From Candidatus Enterococcus murrayae (GTDB lineage Bacteria > Bacillota > Bacilli > Lactobacillales > Enterococcaceae), in assembly GCF_017315985.1 (NCBI RefSeq), contig NZ_JAFLVR010000008.1:839-64838 (forward strand): 64,000 bases of DNA. The letters run 5' to 3'. Below are positions 25,171 to 34,800 of this stretch, in pieces. Within the stretch, counting starts at the first letter, position 1, and each line of letters begins with the position of its first letter. Under the pieces are notes generated by a model. It was not told where the DNA came from and made no database searches. It saw only the letters and a list, made by a program, of their open reading frames with translations. A program made the translations under genes and the position numbers.

Positions 25171-25305
25171 GAATGAATAATTATCTAGAAACGCCGCCAC
25201 ATCAACAATGCTTGCAATTCGAGCTTGTCTTTTTTGCGATGCTTTGGTACGTTGCTTGTAGAGTAGCTTTTCAACGGTTAGTTTTGATGTAGGGGGAATG
25301 TTCAA

Positions 25306-25869
25306 TTGCTAGGAGAAAAATTAAAAGCACAGCGGCTGTCTTTGGGATTGACTCAACAGGAGGTCGCGGAGCATCTGCATGTATCGCGGCAGACGGTCTC
25401 GAATTGGGAGGTGGGGAGAAATTTCCCTGATATTCCCATGATCATTTCGATTAGTGATTATTACCACATCTCCTTAGATGAATTGTTGAAAGGCGATGAA
25501 GGATTCATGGAGAAAATGAAGAAGGATGCGGAGCTGGTCAAACGGACCAAGCGGCGGAAGATTTTTGATGGAGTATTTGTCGGGCTGTTGCTGCTGACGG
25601 TTCTTTTCGCTTTTGTAGTGAGCCGCCTACCTGAGGTTGCTGATCAAAAACTGTGGCCGATGCTGGTGGTGGGCGTAGTGTTCATCTTTTCGATCGTGCG
25701 CTTTTTTATAGTCATCCCCAAAGAGGATGCCGTCAGCGGAATGCAGGCGCCTTTGATTATTCCGAAATCATTTGGTGTTGGTTGGGCGATCAACCCGTAT
25801 CATCCGTTAGGCAAGGTGCTGCTGATCGGAATTTTTATTGCCATCGAGGTTTTGATTTTTTTGGGATAA
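25306..25869 (+). CDS. XRE-family HTH regulator with membrane helices
   Basis: TTG 25306 follows TAGGGGGAA. Residues about 1-60 are a Cro/C1-type HTH (LKAQRLSLGLTQQEVAEHLH, VSRQTVSNWEVGRNFPDIPM). After a basic linker there are three hydrophobic segments (about 80-100, 111-130 and 163-186). Such membrane-tethered XRE proteins occur widely in Firmicutes with no defined ligand. It is monocistronic, with a hairpin terminator. Confidence 0.85.
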   Translation: MLGEKLKAQRLSLGLTQQEVAEHLHVSRQTVSNWEVGRNFPDIPMIISISDYYHISLDELLKGDEGFMEKMKKDAELVKRTKRRKIFDGVFVGLLLLTVLFAFVVSRLPEVADQKLWPMLVVGVVFIFSIVRFFIVIPKEDAVSGMQAPLIIPKSFGVGWAINPYHPLGKVLLIGIFIAIEVLIFLG

Positions 25870-25878
25870 TTAGGAAGG

Positions 25879-25919
25879 GCTTTGTGAATGTGCTTAATAG
25901 CAGTTCGCAAGGCTTTTTT
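25879..25919 (+). terminator. Terminator after the XRE gene
   Basis: A 10-bp stem with G-U pairs (GCTTTGTGAA / TTCGCAAGGC) followed by TTTTTT. Confidence 0.75.
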
Positions 25920-26197
25920 CGTGTGGTGTTATGTCTGTCTGAGTCAGTCAATGAAATTTTTTTGCATGACTTTTCTATTTAGTGAACGAAGAGGAATAAT
26001 AGCGAAAAGTGAAAGACGAAATAATATTTATTTGTTCAGTTTATTAAATAATAATAAGGATGCTCTCTTTTCGAAAGAAAGGTTTTCATGAAAATGAATA
26101 AGAAAATCTTTAAAATCAAAGTAAATAATATTATAAACTGTAATTTTAAGGATGTTCAAGCTCTGTTAAATAGACAAAAGTGTAATTATTTTTGTTA

Positions 26198-26226
26198 TTG
26201 AAAGGATTTTCGTATATTGCTATAAT
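26198..26226 (+). promoter_or_regulatory. Sigma-A type promoter of the DUF975 gene
   Basis: TTGAAA, a 17-bp spacer and TATAAT, close to consensus, 22 bases before the start codon. Confidence 0.75.
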
Positions 26227-26247
26227 AAGAAAATGGGGGGTGAAAAA

Positions 26248-26952
26248 ATGAAAACATCAAAGGAGTTAAAACAAGAAGCTAGAATGATCTTGCAGGGAAG
26301 ATGGGGTAAAGCAGTTCTATTGAATGTCATACCGAGTCTGATAATTATTGGATTCTCGTTGGTATTTATAGTACCTGTTGTCGTCTCTCAAGTCATTACA
26401 GTGATGAGCATGAACAACGGCTACTATGATTATGCGGCTACGGCTGGTACGGGCAATTACGGAACCGTCAGCAGTTTCTTTTCTATGGTAGTTGGTGCGC
26501 TATTTACAAGTGGGATTTCGTGGACTTACCTTGATCTAATCAGAGGGACTCGAAGTGAGATTTCTCCACTGAAGGATGCGCTGCGGGCGTTTAATGGGAA
26601 AACGTTGGTAACGGTTGCCATTTTAGCTGTACTAGTTAATTTATTTAGCGGATTATGGGGACTTCTGCTAATTATTCCAGGTATTGTAAAATCTTATTCT
26701 TATTCTCAAAGCTACTATATTTATTACGATAGTACTTTGAACGAGAAAGAAGGGCTTAGTGCCTTAGATGCGATTACGGCTAGTCGAAAAATGATGAATG
26801 GCTATAAGGGAAAATTATTCTTATTGGATCTTTCTTTTATCGGTTGGCACATTCTTTCTATTGCAACGTTAGGTTTAGGGTATTTATGGCTATCGCCGTA
26901 CATTCAGGTAACGAAATCGGCTTTCTATGAAAATTTAGCTAAAAATGATTAA
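26248..26952 (+). CDS. DUF975-type integral membrane protein
   Basis: ATG 26248 after GGGGGTG is preferred to the upstream in-frame ATG 26233. The 234-aa protein has about five to six hydrophobic segments and the DUF975 pattern: KTSKELKQEARMILQGRWGKAVLLNVIP at the start (split over two helices), SSFFSMVVGALFTSGISW, and SRKMMNGYKGKLFLLDLSFIGWHIL. Function is unknown. It ends at a bidirectional hairpin facing the frameshifted Mga-like gene. Confidence 0.85.
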   Translation: MKTSKELKQEARMILQGRWGKAVLLNVIPSLIIIGFSLVFIVPVVVSQVITVMSMNNGYYDYAATAGTGNYGTVSSFFSMVVGALFTSGISWTYLDLIRGTRSEISPLKDALRAFNGKTLVTVAILAVLVNLFSGLWGLLLIIPGIVKSYSYSQSYYIYYDSTLNEKEGLSALDAITASRKMMNGYKGKLFLLDLSFIGWHILSIATLGLGYLWLSPYIQVTKSAFYENLAKND

Positions 26953-26977
26953 GTGTGATTAATAAATAGATCAAACA

Positions 26978-27018
26978 AGAAGAAGCGAAATGGACAAAAT
27001 GTCTAGTTCGCTTCTTCT
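26978..27018. terminator. Bidirectional terminator between DUF975 and Mga-like genes
   Basis: Perfect 12-bp stem AGAAGAAGCGAA / TTCGCTTCTTCT; a T-run (TTTTGC) follows on the plus strand. Confidence 0.75.
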
Positions 27019-27038
27019 TTTGCTTTTCATACTATCGT

Positions 27039-28489
27039 TTATTGTTTGGTGATTTTATCGGTGTAGAGGTTATACAGGACAGAAAACAAATCGTTCTTTG
27101 CTTCATGGGAGATCTCATTCGTGCCGACTAAAAAGAAGGCAGATGTATGGTCTGGGATCAAGGATTCGAATGTGCTGATGAATAGATCAATCTCCGAATC
27201 TGGTTGATTGCTAAAGGAAACATCCACGAACGAAAAGAGGGCTAAGAATTCTTGTAGTTCGGACATTATCCTCTGATTTGGGATGGGCACGATAGCGACT
27301 TTAACATTCGCTGATTTCTTCACTACATAAGCCTGTAAGACATGGTAAACGTATTTATAGAACTCGTAAGGATAATCAGAAAGCCACTCAAATCCTTCCT
27401 TGGTTGAAATTTTCGAGAAAAAGGTTTCCACAGGCACGATCGTCTGGGGGTGAAATTTGGAAACAACACCTCATAGTTCGAAAATTCCTTCATCCAAGGC
27501 AGCGGTCTATGATTGAGCGAGAAGCTAAAAAAGATCGATATCAGATTGACTAGCGGAAGCATCGTGTCTTGCTGGACCTTCAGATCCACTCGTTTAAATA
27601 ATCGATCTATTATAGGGATAAATTTACCGTCCCCTTTCTTTTCCAGATAGTAGGATGAAAGATCTTTTACTCGAACATCATCTTTATGATAATAGAGGTT
27701 CGAAAAATAAAGCTGAAAGGCTAAGCTTCTCACTTCTGTCTCTAGATAGGTATTCGAAGGGACAAAATTACTTAAATAGTCAGTTAATATATTGATGGTT
27801 TTGCTAGGGATAAAATCATCAACCGGTAGGGAGCTCTTTTCAGGAAAGCCGCCCTGTATTCTAAGCTTTGCGATTAGAAGAATCGTCAGAATATCGTCAT
27901 TATTGATGTAAGAACAATCGGCAATCCCCAGCTGTTTCAAGACCGCTGCTTCTTTTTGCGTGACCTCTTCTACCTCCAGTATTCCTTGGCCTAACGAACA
28001 GGCCCAAAGGATTGTGTGAAACATCATCCTAATTTCGTACTCATTTCCTTCAAGCCTCATAGAGGATAAATTTATTTTTATCTCAAATTTTTTTAAAAAG
28101 GTTAAAAATGGCTGCAGCGTTCTTCGGATGGTCGACGTGCTGATGAAATTGGCGCTACAAAAATCATCCAGTGTTTTTCCGGGATGCAGCAAGATAAATA
28201 GAATGAAATTGTAGGGAAGTGATTTACGCAATAAAAATTGATTGTAGCGATTCATATCAAATGCTTTTTTCGACCAAATGATCTTTCCATTCTTATCAAA
28301 CAGCTCGTAACCAAAGAGTGATTCTAAGTCTGCGGCAATTTTCTCCAACAGTTGATAGACGGTATTTTTTGAAAACCGGAACAGTTTGATGACAGAGCTA
28401 ATAGGATACCTGCCGTCCTCCAATTTATTCATTTCAAAGAAAATCTCCAATTTTTTCTTTGATTCGTCACTTAATAATATTGATTTCAT
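27039..28489 (-). pseudogene. Mga-like regulator interrupted by a frameshift in a C5 run
   Basis: The N-terminal 340-plus residues (ATG 28489) show an Mga-type wHTH (YPISSVIKLFRFSKNTVYQLLEKIAADLE), a second HTH region around 100-130 (TLDDFCSANFISTSTIRRTLQPFLTFLKKF) and a PRD-like middle. At 27446-27450 (five C on the coding strand) the frame changes. One more C would restore FTPQTIVPVETFF and join the 27039-27437 frame, giving about 483 aa, a typical Mga length. It faces WxL cluster 2 across a 394-bp region, so it is the likely cluster regulator. Decay, phase variation or sequencing error are all possible. Confidence 0.75.
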
Positions 28490-28883
28490 CCATTTCTCCT
28501 TAAAAGTGTATTATTGGTTCGTTCATAATAACAAAGTGTTTTATTAATGAGAATAAATCTTTTTTCATTTTTTAACTATTATTTGACCAATAAGTAATAA
28601 AAAAACTAGCTACTTTAGACTTATTATAAAAAGAAGTCTGTTATTTCAACGTTTCGAAAATAGAAAACTACTAAAAAAACCGTGATTATCGTTAATTTAA
28701 TTGATAAAACAAATATTTACAGTAATATACTTTTATTGTTACACTATTTTTGTAACTAATTCATCAAAAATGCAAATAAAATAATTTTTTTATAATTTAA
28801 TTTCTTTTTGAACAATTAAATCTAGGGAATGTTTCCTTTCTCGCTAATAAAAAAATTATGTGTTGCTTAAGGAGGTGAACTGA
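28490..28883. other. 394-bp very AT-rich divergent regulatory region between Mga-like gene and WxL cluster 2
   Basis: No ORF seen. By composition it is a curved-DNA-like AT-rich block with scattered A/T runs; candidate promoters could not be chosen with confidence. A short AAGGAGGTGAA lies directly before the WxL gene. Confidence 0.45.
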
Positions 28884-29591
28884 ATGAAAAAAAGGATGTT
28901 TGGAAAGATGTTCTTTGTAGGGCTTGTCGGAATAAGTGTCGGTTTTAATGCTTTAGGGTATGCGGCAGTAAGCTCTGATGGAGAAATCAACTTAGTGGAG
29001 AATAAATCTCCGACGGCACCTAAAGATCCATTAGATCCTTCGAAGCCGCAAGAGCCTGCAGACCCAAACAATCCACCAACAAATGAGAAGGGGCCGTTAT
29101 CAATCGATGCTGCTCCAAAAGGCTTCTACTTTGGTACACAGAAGATGTATCATGCAGCTCATGAGTATAAGGCAGAGGGTCTCGCTGATCACAGGCAGTA
29201 TTTGCAGGTGACGGATAATCGAGAGGCTGAAACCTATGGGTGGACGTTGAAGGTTCGGCAGGACGGCTACTTGCGGGATGAGAAGACGAATTATGAATTA
29301 AAGGGTGCTACCTTGACACTTCCTGCAGGGGAAGCAAGGAATAGAAACAATGGAGCCGGCTCGACTGAGCTTGTGTTTGATTTAGTCACTTACGGTGTTG
29401 AAGTAGGCAATGAAGAAAAGGTTGTCTTTAGCGCTCCGAGTGACTCGGCAAAAAAGGCAGGGAAATCCACATCAACGAATTCTTGGCAGTCTCAAAGTGT
29501 GTCTCTCAACATCCCGAAAGATACAGCGAGAGCTGGTAATTATTCAAACAAAATATATTGGATACTAACTGATGGCGGTCCAACTAATTAA
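28884..29591 (+). CDS. WxL domain surface protein (cluster 2, first)
   Basis: AAGGAGGTGAA precedes ATG 28884. The 235-aa protein has a signal peptide, a Pro-rich linker (APKDPLDPSKPQEPADP), then a WxL domain with YGWTLKVRQDG and the C-terminal YWILTDGG. It is a compact surface protein that binds peptidoglycan non-covalently. The second WxL gene starts 22 bases after its stop. Confidence 0.88.
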   Translation: MKKRMFGKMFFVGLVGISVGFNALGYAAVSSDGEINLVENKSPTAPKDPLDPSKPQEPADPNNPPTNEKGPLSIDAAPKGFYFGTQKMYHAAHEYKAEGLADHRQYLQVTDNREAETYGWTLKVRQDGYLRDEKTNYELKGATLTLPAGEARNRNNGAGSTELVFDLVTYGVEVGNEEKVVFSAPSDSAKKAGKSTSTNSWQSQSVSLNIPKDTARAGNYSNKIYWILTDGGPTN

Positions 29592-29613
29592 AAAAGGAGA
29601 ATTTATTTTTATT

Positions 29614-30306
29614 ATGAAAAAGACGAAATTAATGGTTGCAGGTTTAATGATTAGCACAATGCTTTTAGGAGGAGTCTCTTCAGCATTTGCGACAGAGTCA
29701 ACGGGTACGATCGAATTTACTGAGAATAAAGGCGGAGGCGATCCAAGTGATCCGGAAGAACCAGATGAAAAAAATCCAGATCCAGTTAAGCCGACACCTG
29801 AGGTAGGTCCTTTGATCTTGAAGGTTGTTCCGATCTTCGACTTTGGTTCTCATGAAGTAAACCAAGCGGGCGGTACTTACGATGATACTGAAACGGTAAC
29901 GAACTATCTTGAGGTTCGTGATAACCGTGATGCTGGAATGAACGGCTGGTCTGTAACGGCAAGCCGCACAGAATTTACTAGCGGATCAAAATCGTTAACG
30001 GGTTCAGCTTTAGCGTTGCCAAAAGGGGTCGTACGTAACAGTATTGCAAATGCGACACAAGGAAATACAGCAACAACCGATGCAATCGCTGATGACACAA
30101 TTTTAGCGACTGCAGCAACTATTCCTCTAACAGGTTCAACTGTTGAAGTATTGAAAACAGTGAAAAGAAATGACCTGATCGGTAAAGGTAATACAACTAG
30201 CAACATTGCAGAAACAACGCCAGCATCATTGACTGTAGCACCAGGTACGGCTGCTATTGGAACATTCACGTCAACGATCACTTGGACTGTGACTGCTGCG
30301 CCATAA
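29614..30306 (+). CDS. WxL domain surface protein (cluster 2, second)
   Basis: The start is ATG 29614 after AAAGGAGA; the in-frame ATG at 29572 lies inside the previous gene and precedes the signal peptide. The 230-aa protein has a signal peptide ending SAFA, a Pro/Asp-rich linker (DPSDPEEPDEKNPDPVKPTP) and a WxL domain (MNGWSVTASRT, TITWTVTAAP). It has the usual WxL protein layout. Confidence 0.88.
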   Translation: MKKTKLMVAGLMISTMLLGGVSSAFATESTGTIEFTENKGGGDPSDPEEPDEKNPDPVKPTPEVGPLILKVVPIFDFGSHEVNQAGGTYDDTETVTNYLEVRDNRDAGMNGWSVTASRTEFTSGSKSLTGSALALPKGVVRNSIANATQGNTATTDAIADDTILATAATIPLTGSTVEVLKTVKRNDLIGKGNTTSNIAETTPASLTVAPGTAAIGTFTSTITWTVTAAP

Positions 30307-30355
30307 AAGTTAGTATCACAATAGTGAATATAGTAGTTGGAAAGGAAGAGCATTT

Positions 30356-31420
30356 GTGAAACGTTTAAGTCAACTTTTTTTTACGCTGGCGTTCATTCTT
30401 ACAGTGACGCCTGCTGCCACAGCATTTGCGGAAGAAGAAGGTGAAAGTGCCGGATATAGTGTCGCTAAAGTAGCGCCAACCACTCCCCAAGTAGATGAAG
30501 CTAGTTCATTTTATGATTTGTTAGTCAAGCCTGGGGATGAAATCGAGATTCAAGCAGAGGTGACGAATCATAGTTCTTCTGAGGCAAAAATTAAAATGGG
30601 CGACTATACGACCTATACAAATTCTAATGGCGAGATAAATTACTCGGCGCCTTTAGCAAAGAAGAAAAAGGACAAAAGTCTAAAGATTCCTTTTTCCGAT
30701 ATTGCAGAAATCAAAGGAGCGTCTGCCGAGACGCTTTCACCAGGGGAGAAAAAAGTTGTTGCGATGAAAATAAATGTTCCGCAGGATGCGCCGGAGGGTG
30801 TCATTTTAGGGTCATGGTATTTTGAAAAGGAGGATCAAGCTTCTTCTGATCCTAAAAAAGAGGAAAAGAAAAAGACAGGGATCAATATTGAGAATCGCTT
30901 TGCTTATGCGATGGCTGTTAAATTAACGGTTCAAAACGAAATAGCCGCTCCAAATATAAACTTGTTAAAGGTCTCTCCTGATTTGAACAATTATCAGAAG
31001 GTTATCAACGCCAATGTTCAAAATGACCAGCCCGCGATTATTTCAAACCTGAATTTCACTGGAAAAGTAACCAAAAAAGGCAGTTCCCGTGCGTTGATTA
31101 CAGGGCAATTGAAGGATCGTAAAATGGCGCCTAATTCCAACTTTAATGTGCCATTTTTCTTAGGAAAGGAACCATTAAAAGCGGGGAACTATACGCTTCA
31201 TTTGAAAGCAACGACTACGGATTCTAAGTGGGAGAAAAAGACGTGGCAGTGGACCAAGGATTTTACGATCACAAGAGAAGAAGCGGACAAGTTGAATGAA
31301 GAAGCGATCAATGATTCAGAACCTGAGCCGAACTATTTGATCTATCTTTTGATAGCGATCATTGGCTTATTGGTGATTTTATTACTCGTGGTTCTATTTC
31401 GTAAGAAGAAGGAAAAATGA
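30356..31420 (+). CDS. DUF916/DUF3324 WxL-interacting membrane protein (cluster 2)
   Basis: GTG 30356 after GGAAAGGAAG. The 354-aa protein has a signal peptide, DUF916 (YSVAKVAPTTPQVDEASSFY, LLVKPGDEIEIQAEV), DUF3324 (LTVQNEIAAPNINLLKVSPD) and a C-terminal TM helix with the KKKEK tail. It is the paralogue of the cluster 1 protein at 11586. It should dock the WxL proteins of cluster 2 to the wall. Confidence 0.9.
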   Translation: MKRLSQLFFTLAFILTVTPAATAFAEEEGESAGYSVAKVAPTTPQVDEASSFYDLLVKPGDEIEIQAEVTNHSSSEAKIKMGDYTTYTNSNGEINYSAPLAKKKKDKSLKIPFSDIAEIKGASAETLSPGEKKVVAMKINVPQDAPEGVILGSWYFEKEDQASSDPKKEEKKKTGINIENRFAYAMAVKLTVQNEIAAPNINLLKVSPDLNNYQKVINANVQNDQPAIISNLNFTGKVTKKGSSRALITGQLKDRKMAPNSNFNVPFFLGKEPLKAGNYTLHLKATTTDSKWEKKTWQWTKDFTITREEADKLNEEAINDSEPEPNYLIYLLIAIIGLLVILLLVVLFRKKKEK

Positions 31421-31447
31421 TGAATCAAATGGGAGGAAGATCAAGCG

Positions 31448-31804
31448 ATGAAACGTCTTTCAGTAATCGTCAGTTTAGCTTTACTGGGGTTTCTTTTAGC
31501 AGCTTCTCCTGTTCCGGCAAAGGCTTCGACATCTAATGCTGAATCAGAAACGACGATCCAGCTATCTGGTTGGGGAGATGAGGCGGAGGATACGAAAAAT
31601 AATGAAGCAAGTGGTTCAAACACTGCCAATCTTCCTAAAACCGGCGGCTCACGCTCTACTTTATTAGGAAAAGTATTACCGAAAACAGGAGAGCTGCTAA
31701 GCAGTAAACTGTTCCTTTCGGGAATGGTCCTTGTTTTAGGCATACTATTTTTCGTCTTTAAAAAACGAAGTGAGGAGGAAACGAATGAAGCACAAAATTT
31801 CTAG
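31448..31804 (+). CDS. Small LPxTG protein with two sorting motifs (cluster 2)
   Basis: ATG 31448 after GGGAGGAAG. The 118-aa protein has a signal peptide, an acidic middle and two sortase-type motifs about 16 residues apart: LPKTGGSR (about 63) and LPKTGELL (about 78). Only the second is followed by the hydrophobic helix and charged tail (KKRSEEE). It overlaps the large WxL gene by 20 bases, so translation is coupled. It is the cluster 2 counterpart of 12643. Confidence 0.85.
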   Translation: MKRLSVIVSLALLGFLLAASPVPAKASTSNAESETTIQLSGWGDEAEDTKNNEASGSNTANLPKTGGSRSTLLGKVLPKTGELLSSKLFLSGMVLVLGILFFVFKKRSEEETNEAQNF

Positions 31805-34800
31805 CCTATTTTTCAGCTTAATCTTAGTGCTAAACGTTCTCCTTCCTTTTGGTAGTGCAGTTGCAGCAGAGAGCGATCCGGCTGTCATCGACCCGCAGGT
31901 ACAATTATTAGTGGATGGTGGTTCTAATGTATCACTCGATGTGAAAACTGAGCAGCTTTCCTTGGAAATTCATTACACCCCTGTCGAATTAGATCAGCAG
32001 GAGCGTCAAAAAGATCGTTTACAGCTTGAGCTTCCAAAAGGGATATCCTACTCGGAAGAAAAAAATCAGCATGCAAAAGAAGCGATCATCGTTGATGAAC
32101 AGACGAAAGTGTTGGAGCTTGATTTGCAGAAGTTAAACAGCGTGAACTTAATGCTTGATATTGATTTTGATACTTTATCCAATCAAACATCAATAGAAGG
32201 GACGCATGCGGTAAATGATCAAGTGATTGGCAAAACTGAGGCTTTGCAAATTGAAAAAGAGGTTGTAACGGAAGCGGATGAAGCAGCAACAGAAGATACA
32301 AAAGAAGAAGCGCCATCCGCCGTAGAAGAAGATAAAGAAGTGGATGCAGCATCCGAAGCTGAAGAGGAAAAGCCTTCAGAAAAACGTACGACACGAGCAG
32401 CGTTGGACCTGGGTATTCCAACGACAAGAACATTGCCTGTCGCTCAATTAACGGATGGACAATTTGATAATGTGAGCTATTTTGATGTAGGCTCTCGGGC
32501 TGAATGGGATGCGGCATTGTCTGTTGGTGTCAGCGCCACAAATGCAGGTAACAACAACAATAAGACAGAGATAACCTACATCAATCTCACGGACAGCTTT
32601 AAAATGACCGATAAAACAAGCGGCGCGAGTACCGCGGATATTCGTACGAACCGCAGTGATAAAAAACTGGTCGTTAATGGAAACAATCAAACCATTGATT
32701 TTCGCGACATCACCTTCTATTTTAATTCAAGTGACTGGGACGTCGTTTTCCAAAACGTGACGGTTTACAACGGAAATGACTGGGGAGTTGCCGATATGTG
32801 GAATCCCGGCCAAAAAACGATAGTAACGGTTCATAATTATACGCAATATGGCGCTCAGGCTTTTGAAGGTGCCAGAGGGAAGCTGATTCTTTCTGGGGAT
32901 ACGTCGCTGGAAAGCTCACCGACAGAATCTTATATCTCTCCGATTGATGGGAATGATATTACCATCGACAAGCGCTACACTGGCGGAAGTGCCAATGTTG
33001 CGGTTGGGGAAATCTACGTTAAGGCGGGTTCCAATATTATGGTGGATAACGGTCGCTTAGGAGCGAATTTCGTTTTCTATCCTAAAGGAAACTTCTATGC
33101 GGAAGACGGTGCAGGCACGAAAATCACATTGAGTAATTTGAAAACACCGACTAAAACGGGACCTTGGAGTACAAATGATTATGCGCCAGGAAGTATTTCG
33201 CTTGTTTCAAATCTGGCAAGCAGTACGAATACTTGGCCGAGTAACTATCGTCCTGCTTCATTAATAGGGAGAGAAGATAGTATCTATTTTGGCGATAACA
33301 CAGAGGTAGAGATTCATAACGGCGCGCCTAGAAGAGATCATGCGACGGTACTTCAAGTGGAGAGAGCTGGCGGTACGATTGAATTAGGCGAAAATGCAAG
33401 TTTTACGGGAATGGTAGATGAGACTACGGCACCGAGTGGTGAAGACGAAACACCGATCTATTTCAGTAGTTCAGGGTCAATCAGGCTTGGAAAAAATGCA
33501 GCCTTTGATTTGAAAATTGGTGAAACGAATGATCCATCTAAAGCGGTAGGTGACGCTATTTCTTTTGTTGGTGGAGCTAATCTTGAGTTAGCCGAAGGAT
33601 CGATGTTCAAATTACAAAGTGCCAGCGGCAATGCCGACGGTCTTTTAAAGATGACTACCGCGGGTTCAGCGATCAATATTGCGGACCAAGCCACCTTTGA
33701 CATTGGATTTACTCGTCCATCAAACGATCCCTTGTTCTCACTAAATGGTACGTTGAGCATTCCCGCAACAAATGGCTATGTGCATCGAATTCGTTTGTGG
33801 GATAACGGTGAGTTTGATGAAGCAACTCCATCTAATAGCTTCCATCCGTTAGACAATACCAAGATTACGTATAGTAGAACAACGCTAGGATCGAAAACAA
33901 CAAGTTTAGCAGTTGGCTTTGTCGATAACGGGACTGTTAGTGAATTTAATACTAAATATACGTCTAATGCACAGAGGTTAATCGTTGATCCGGTCGTATT
34001 TGATGTGAAGACGATTGATGATCTTACCAATGAAGCGAAAACAGAGTATAGGGTTGTTGGAACTGCGGAGCCGCCCGGTGGAAAAGTGGAAGTATCCGGC
34101 GGACCGTTGGATTTTCTACCGGCTGATCAGAGACAGGTAGTGGTTCAAGCGGATGGAAGCTATGAATGGAAGGGCAATCTGTCCCGACCGTTTTATTGGG
34201 GAGAAACCATCAAAGCAAGCTATGTCGGTCATCCAGATAAGTATTTTAAGACAGTCGTAGCAGACGTAACGAAGCCTACAGGGAAAGGTCGAACGATTCA
34301 TGTTGTGGAGGGAGATGAGATCCCTCCTGTCAAAGATTTCATTGCGAATGTTGAAGATACGAATGCTTTGGAAACGGATAAAGACAAATTTGGCTATACC
34401 TATGTTGGTAATGGGATTGCTTCAGGTGGGACAGCAGCGATTACGAATGGTCAGGATATGCAAGAATATACTGAGCAAGTAATCGTTGATGATACTCGCG
34501 GAAATGATTCTGATCCAGTAGATGTGAAGCTGGTCGTCCATAAGGCGGACACGATCGACACTATTTTAGCGAATGATTTGACTGTTCGCTGGAGCGATGT
34601 TTCAGGCTTTACTGTCGGTTCAACGAATTATGCAGACTATTTAAAAAGGGTCATGGGTGCTAAGGCGCAAACAATCATTGACGGTGATTTGATTGACCTG
34701 GAAGTTGAAGTAGATAATAGTGCTTCCATTCCGAATACAGCAGGCGGTCCTTATGTTGTGAGCTTTGTGGTTCGGGCGACCGGAGTAAATAAATTACCTT

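Larger units (their letters stand above)
25870..26247. other. Intergenic region with XRE terminator and DUF975 promoter
   Basis: The terminator at 25879-25919 is followed by about 250 bases of AT-rich sequence. A 67-codon open frame here lacks a ribosome site and is not believed. The promoter at 26198-26226 ends the region. Confidence 0.6.

Noticed and set aside
25888-26091. 67-aa open frame after the XRE gene
   Set aside because: It starts inside the terminator hairpin, has no ribosome site and reads as AT-rich noncoding DNA.
29904-30353. 149-aa minus-strand frame over the second WxL gene
   Set aside because: It is the complement of a clear WxL gene and has no ribosome site.
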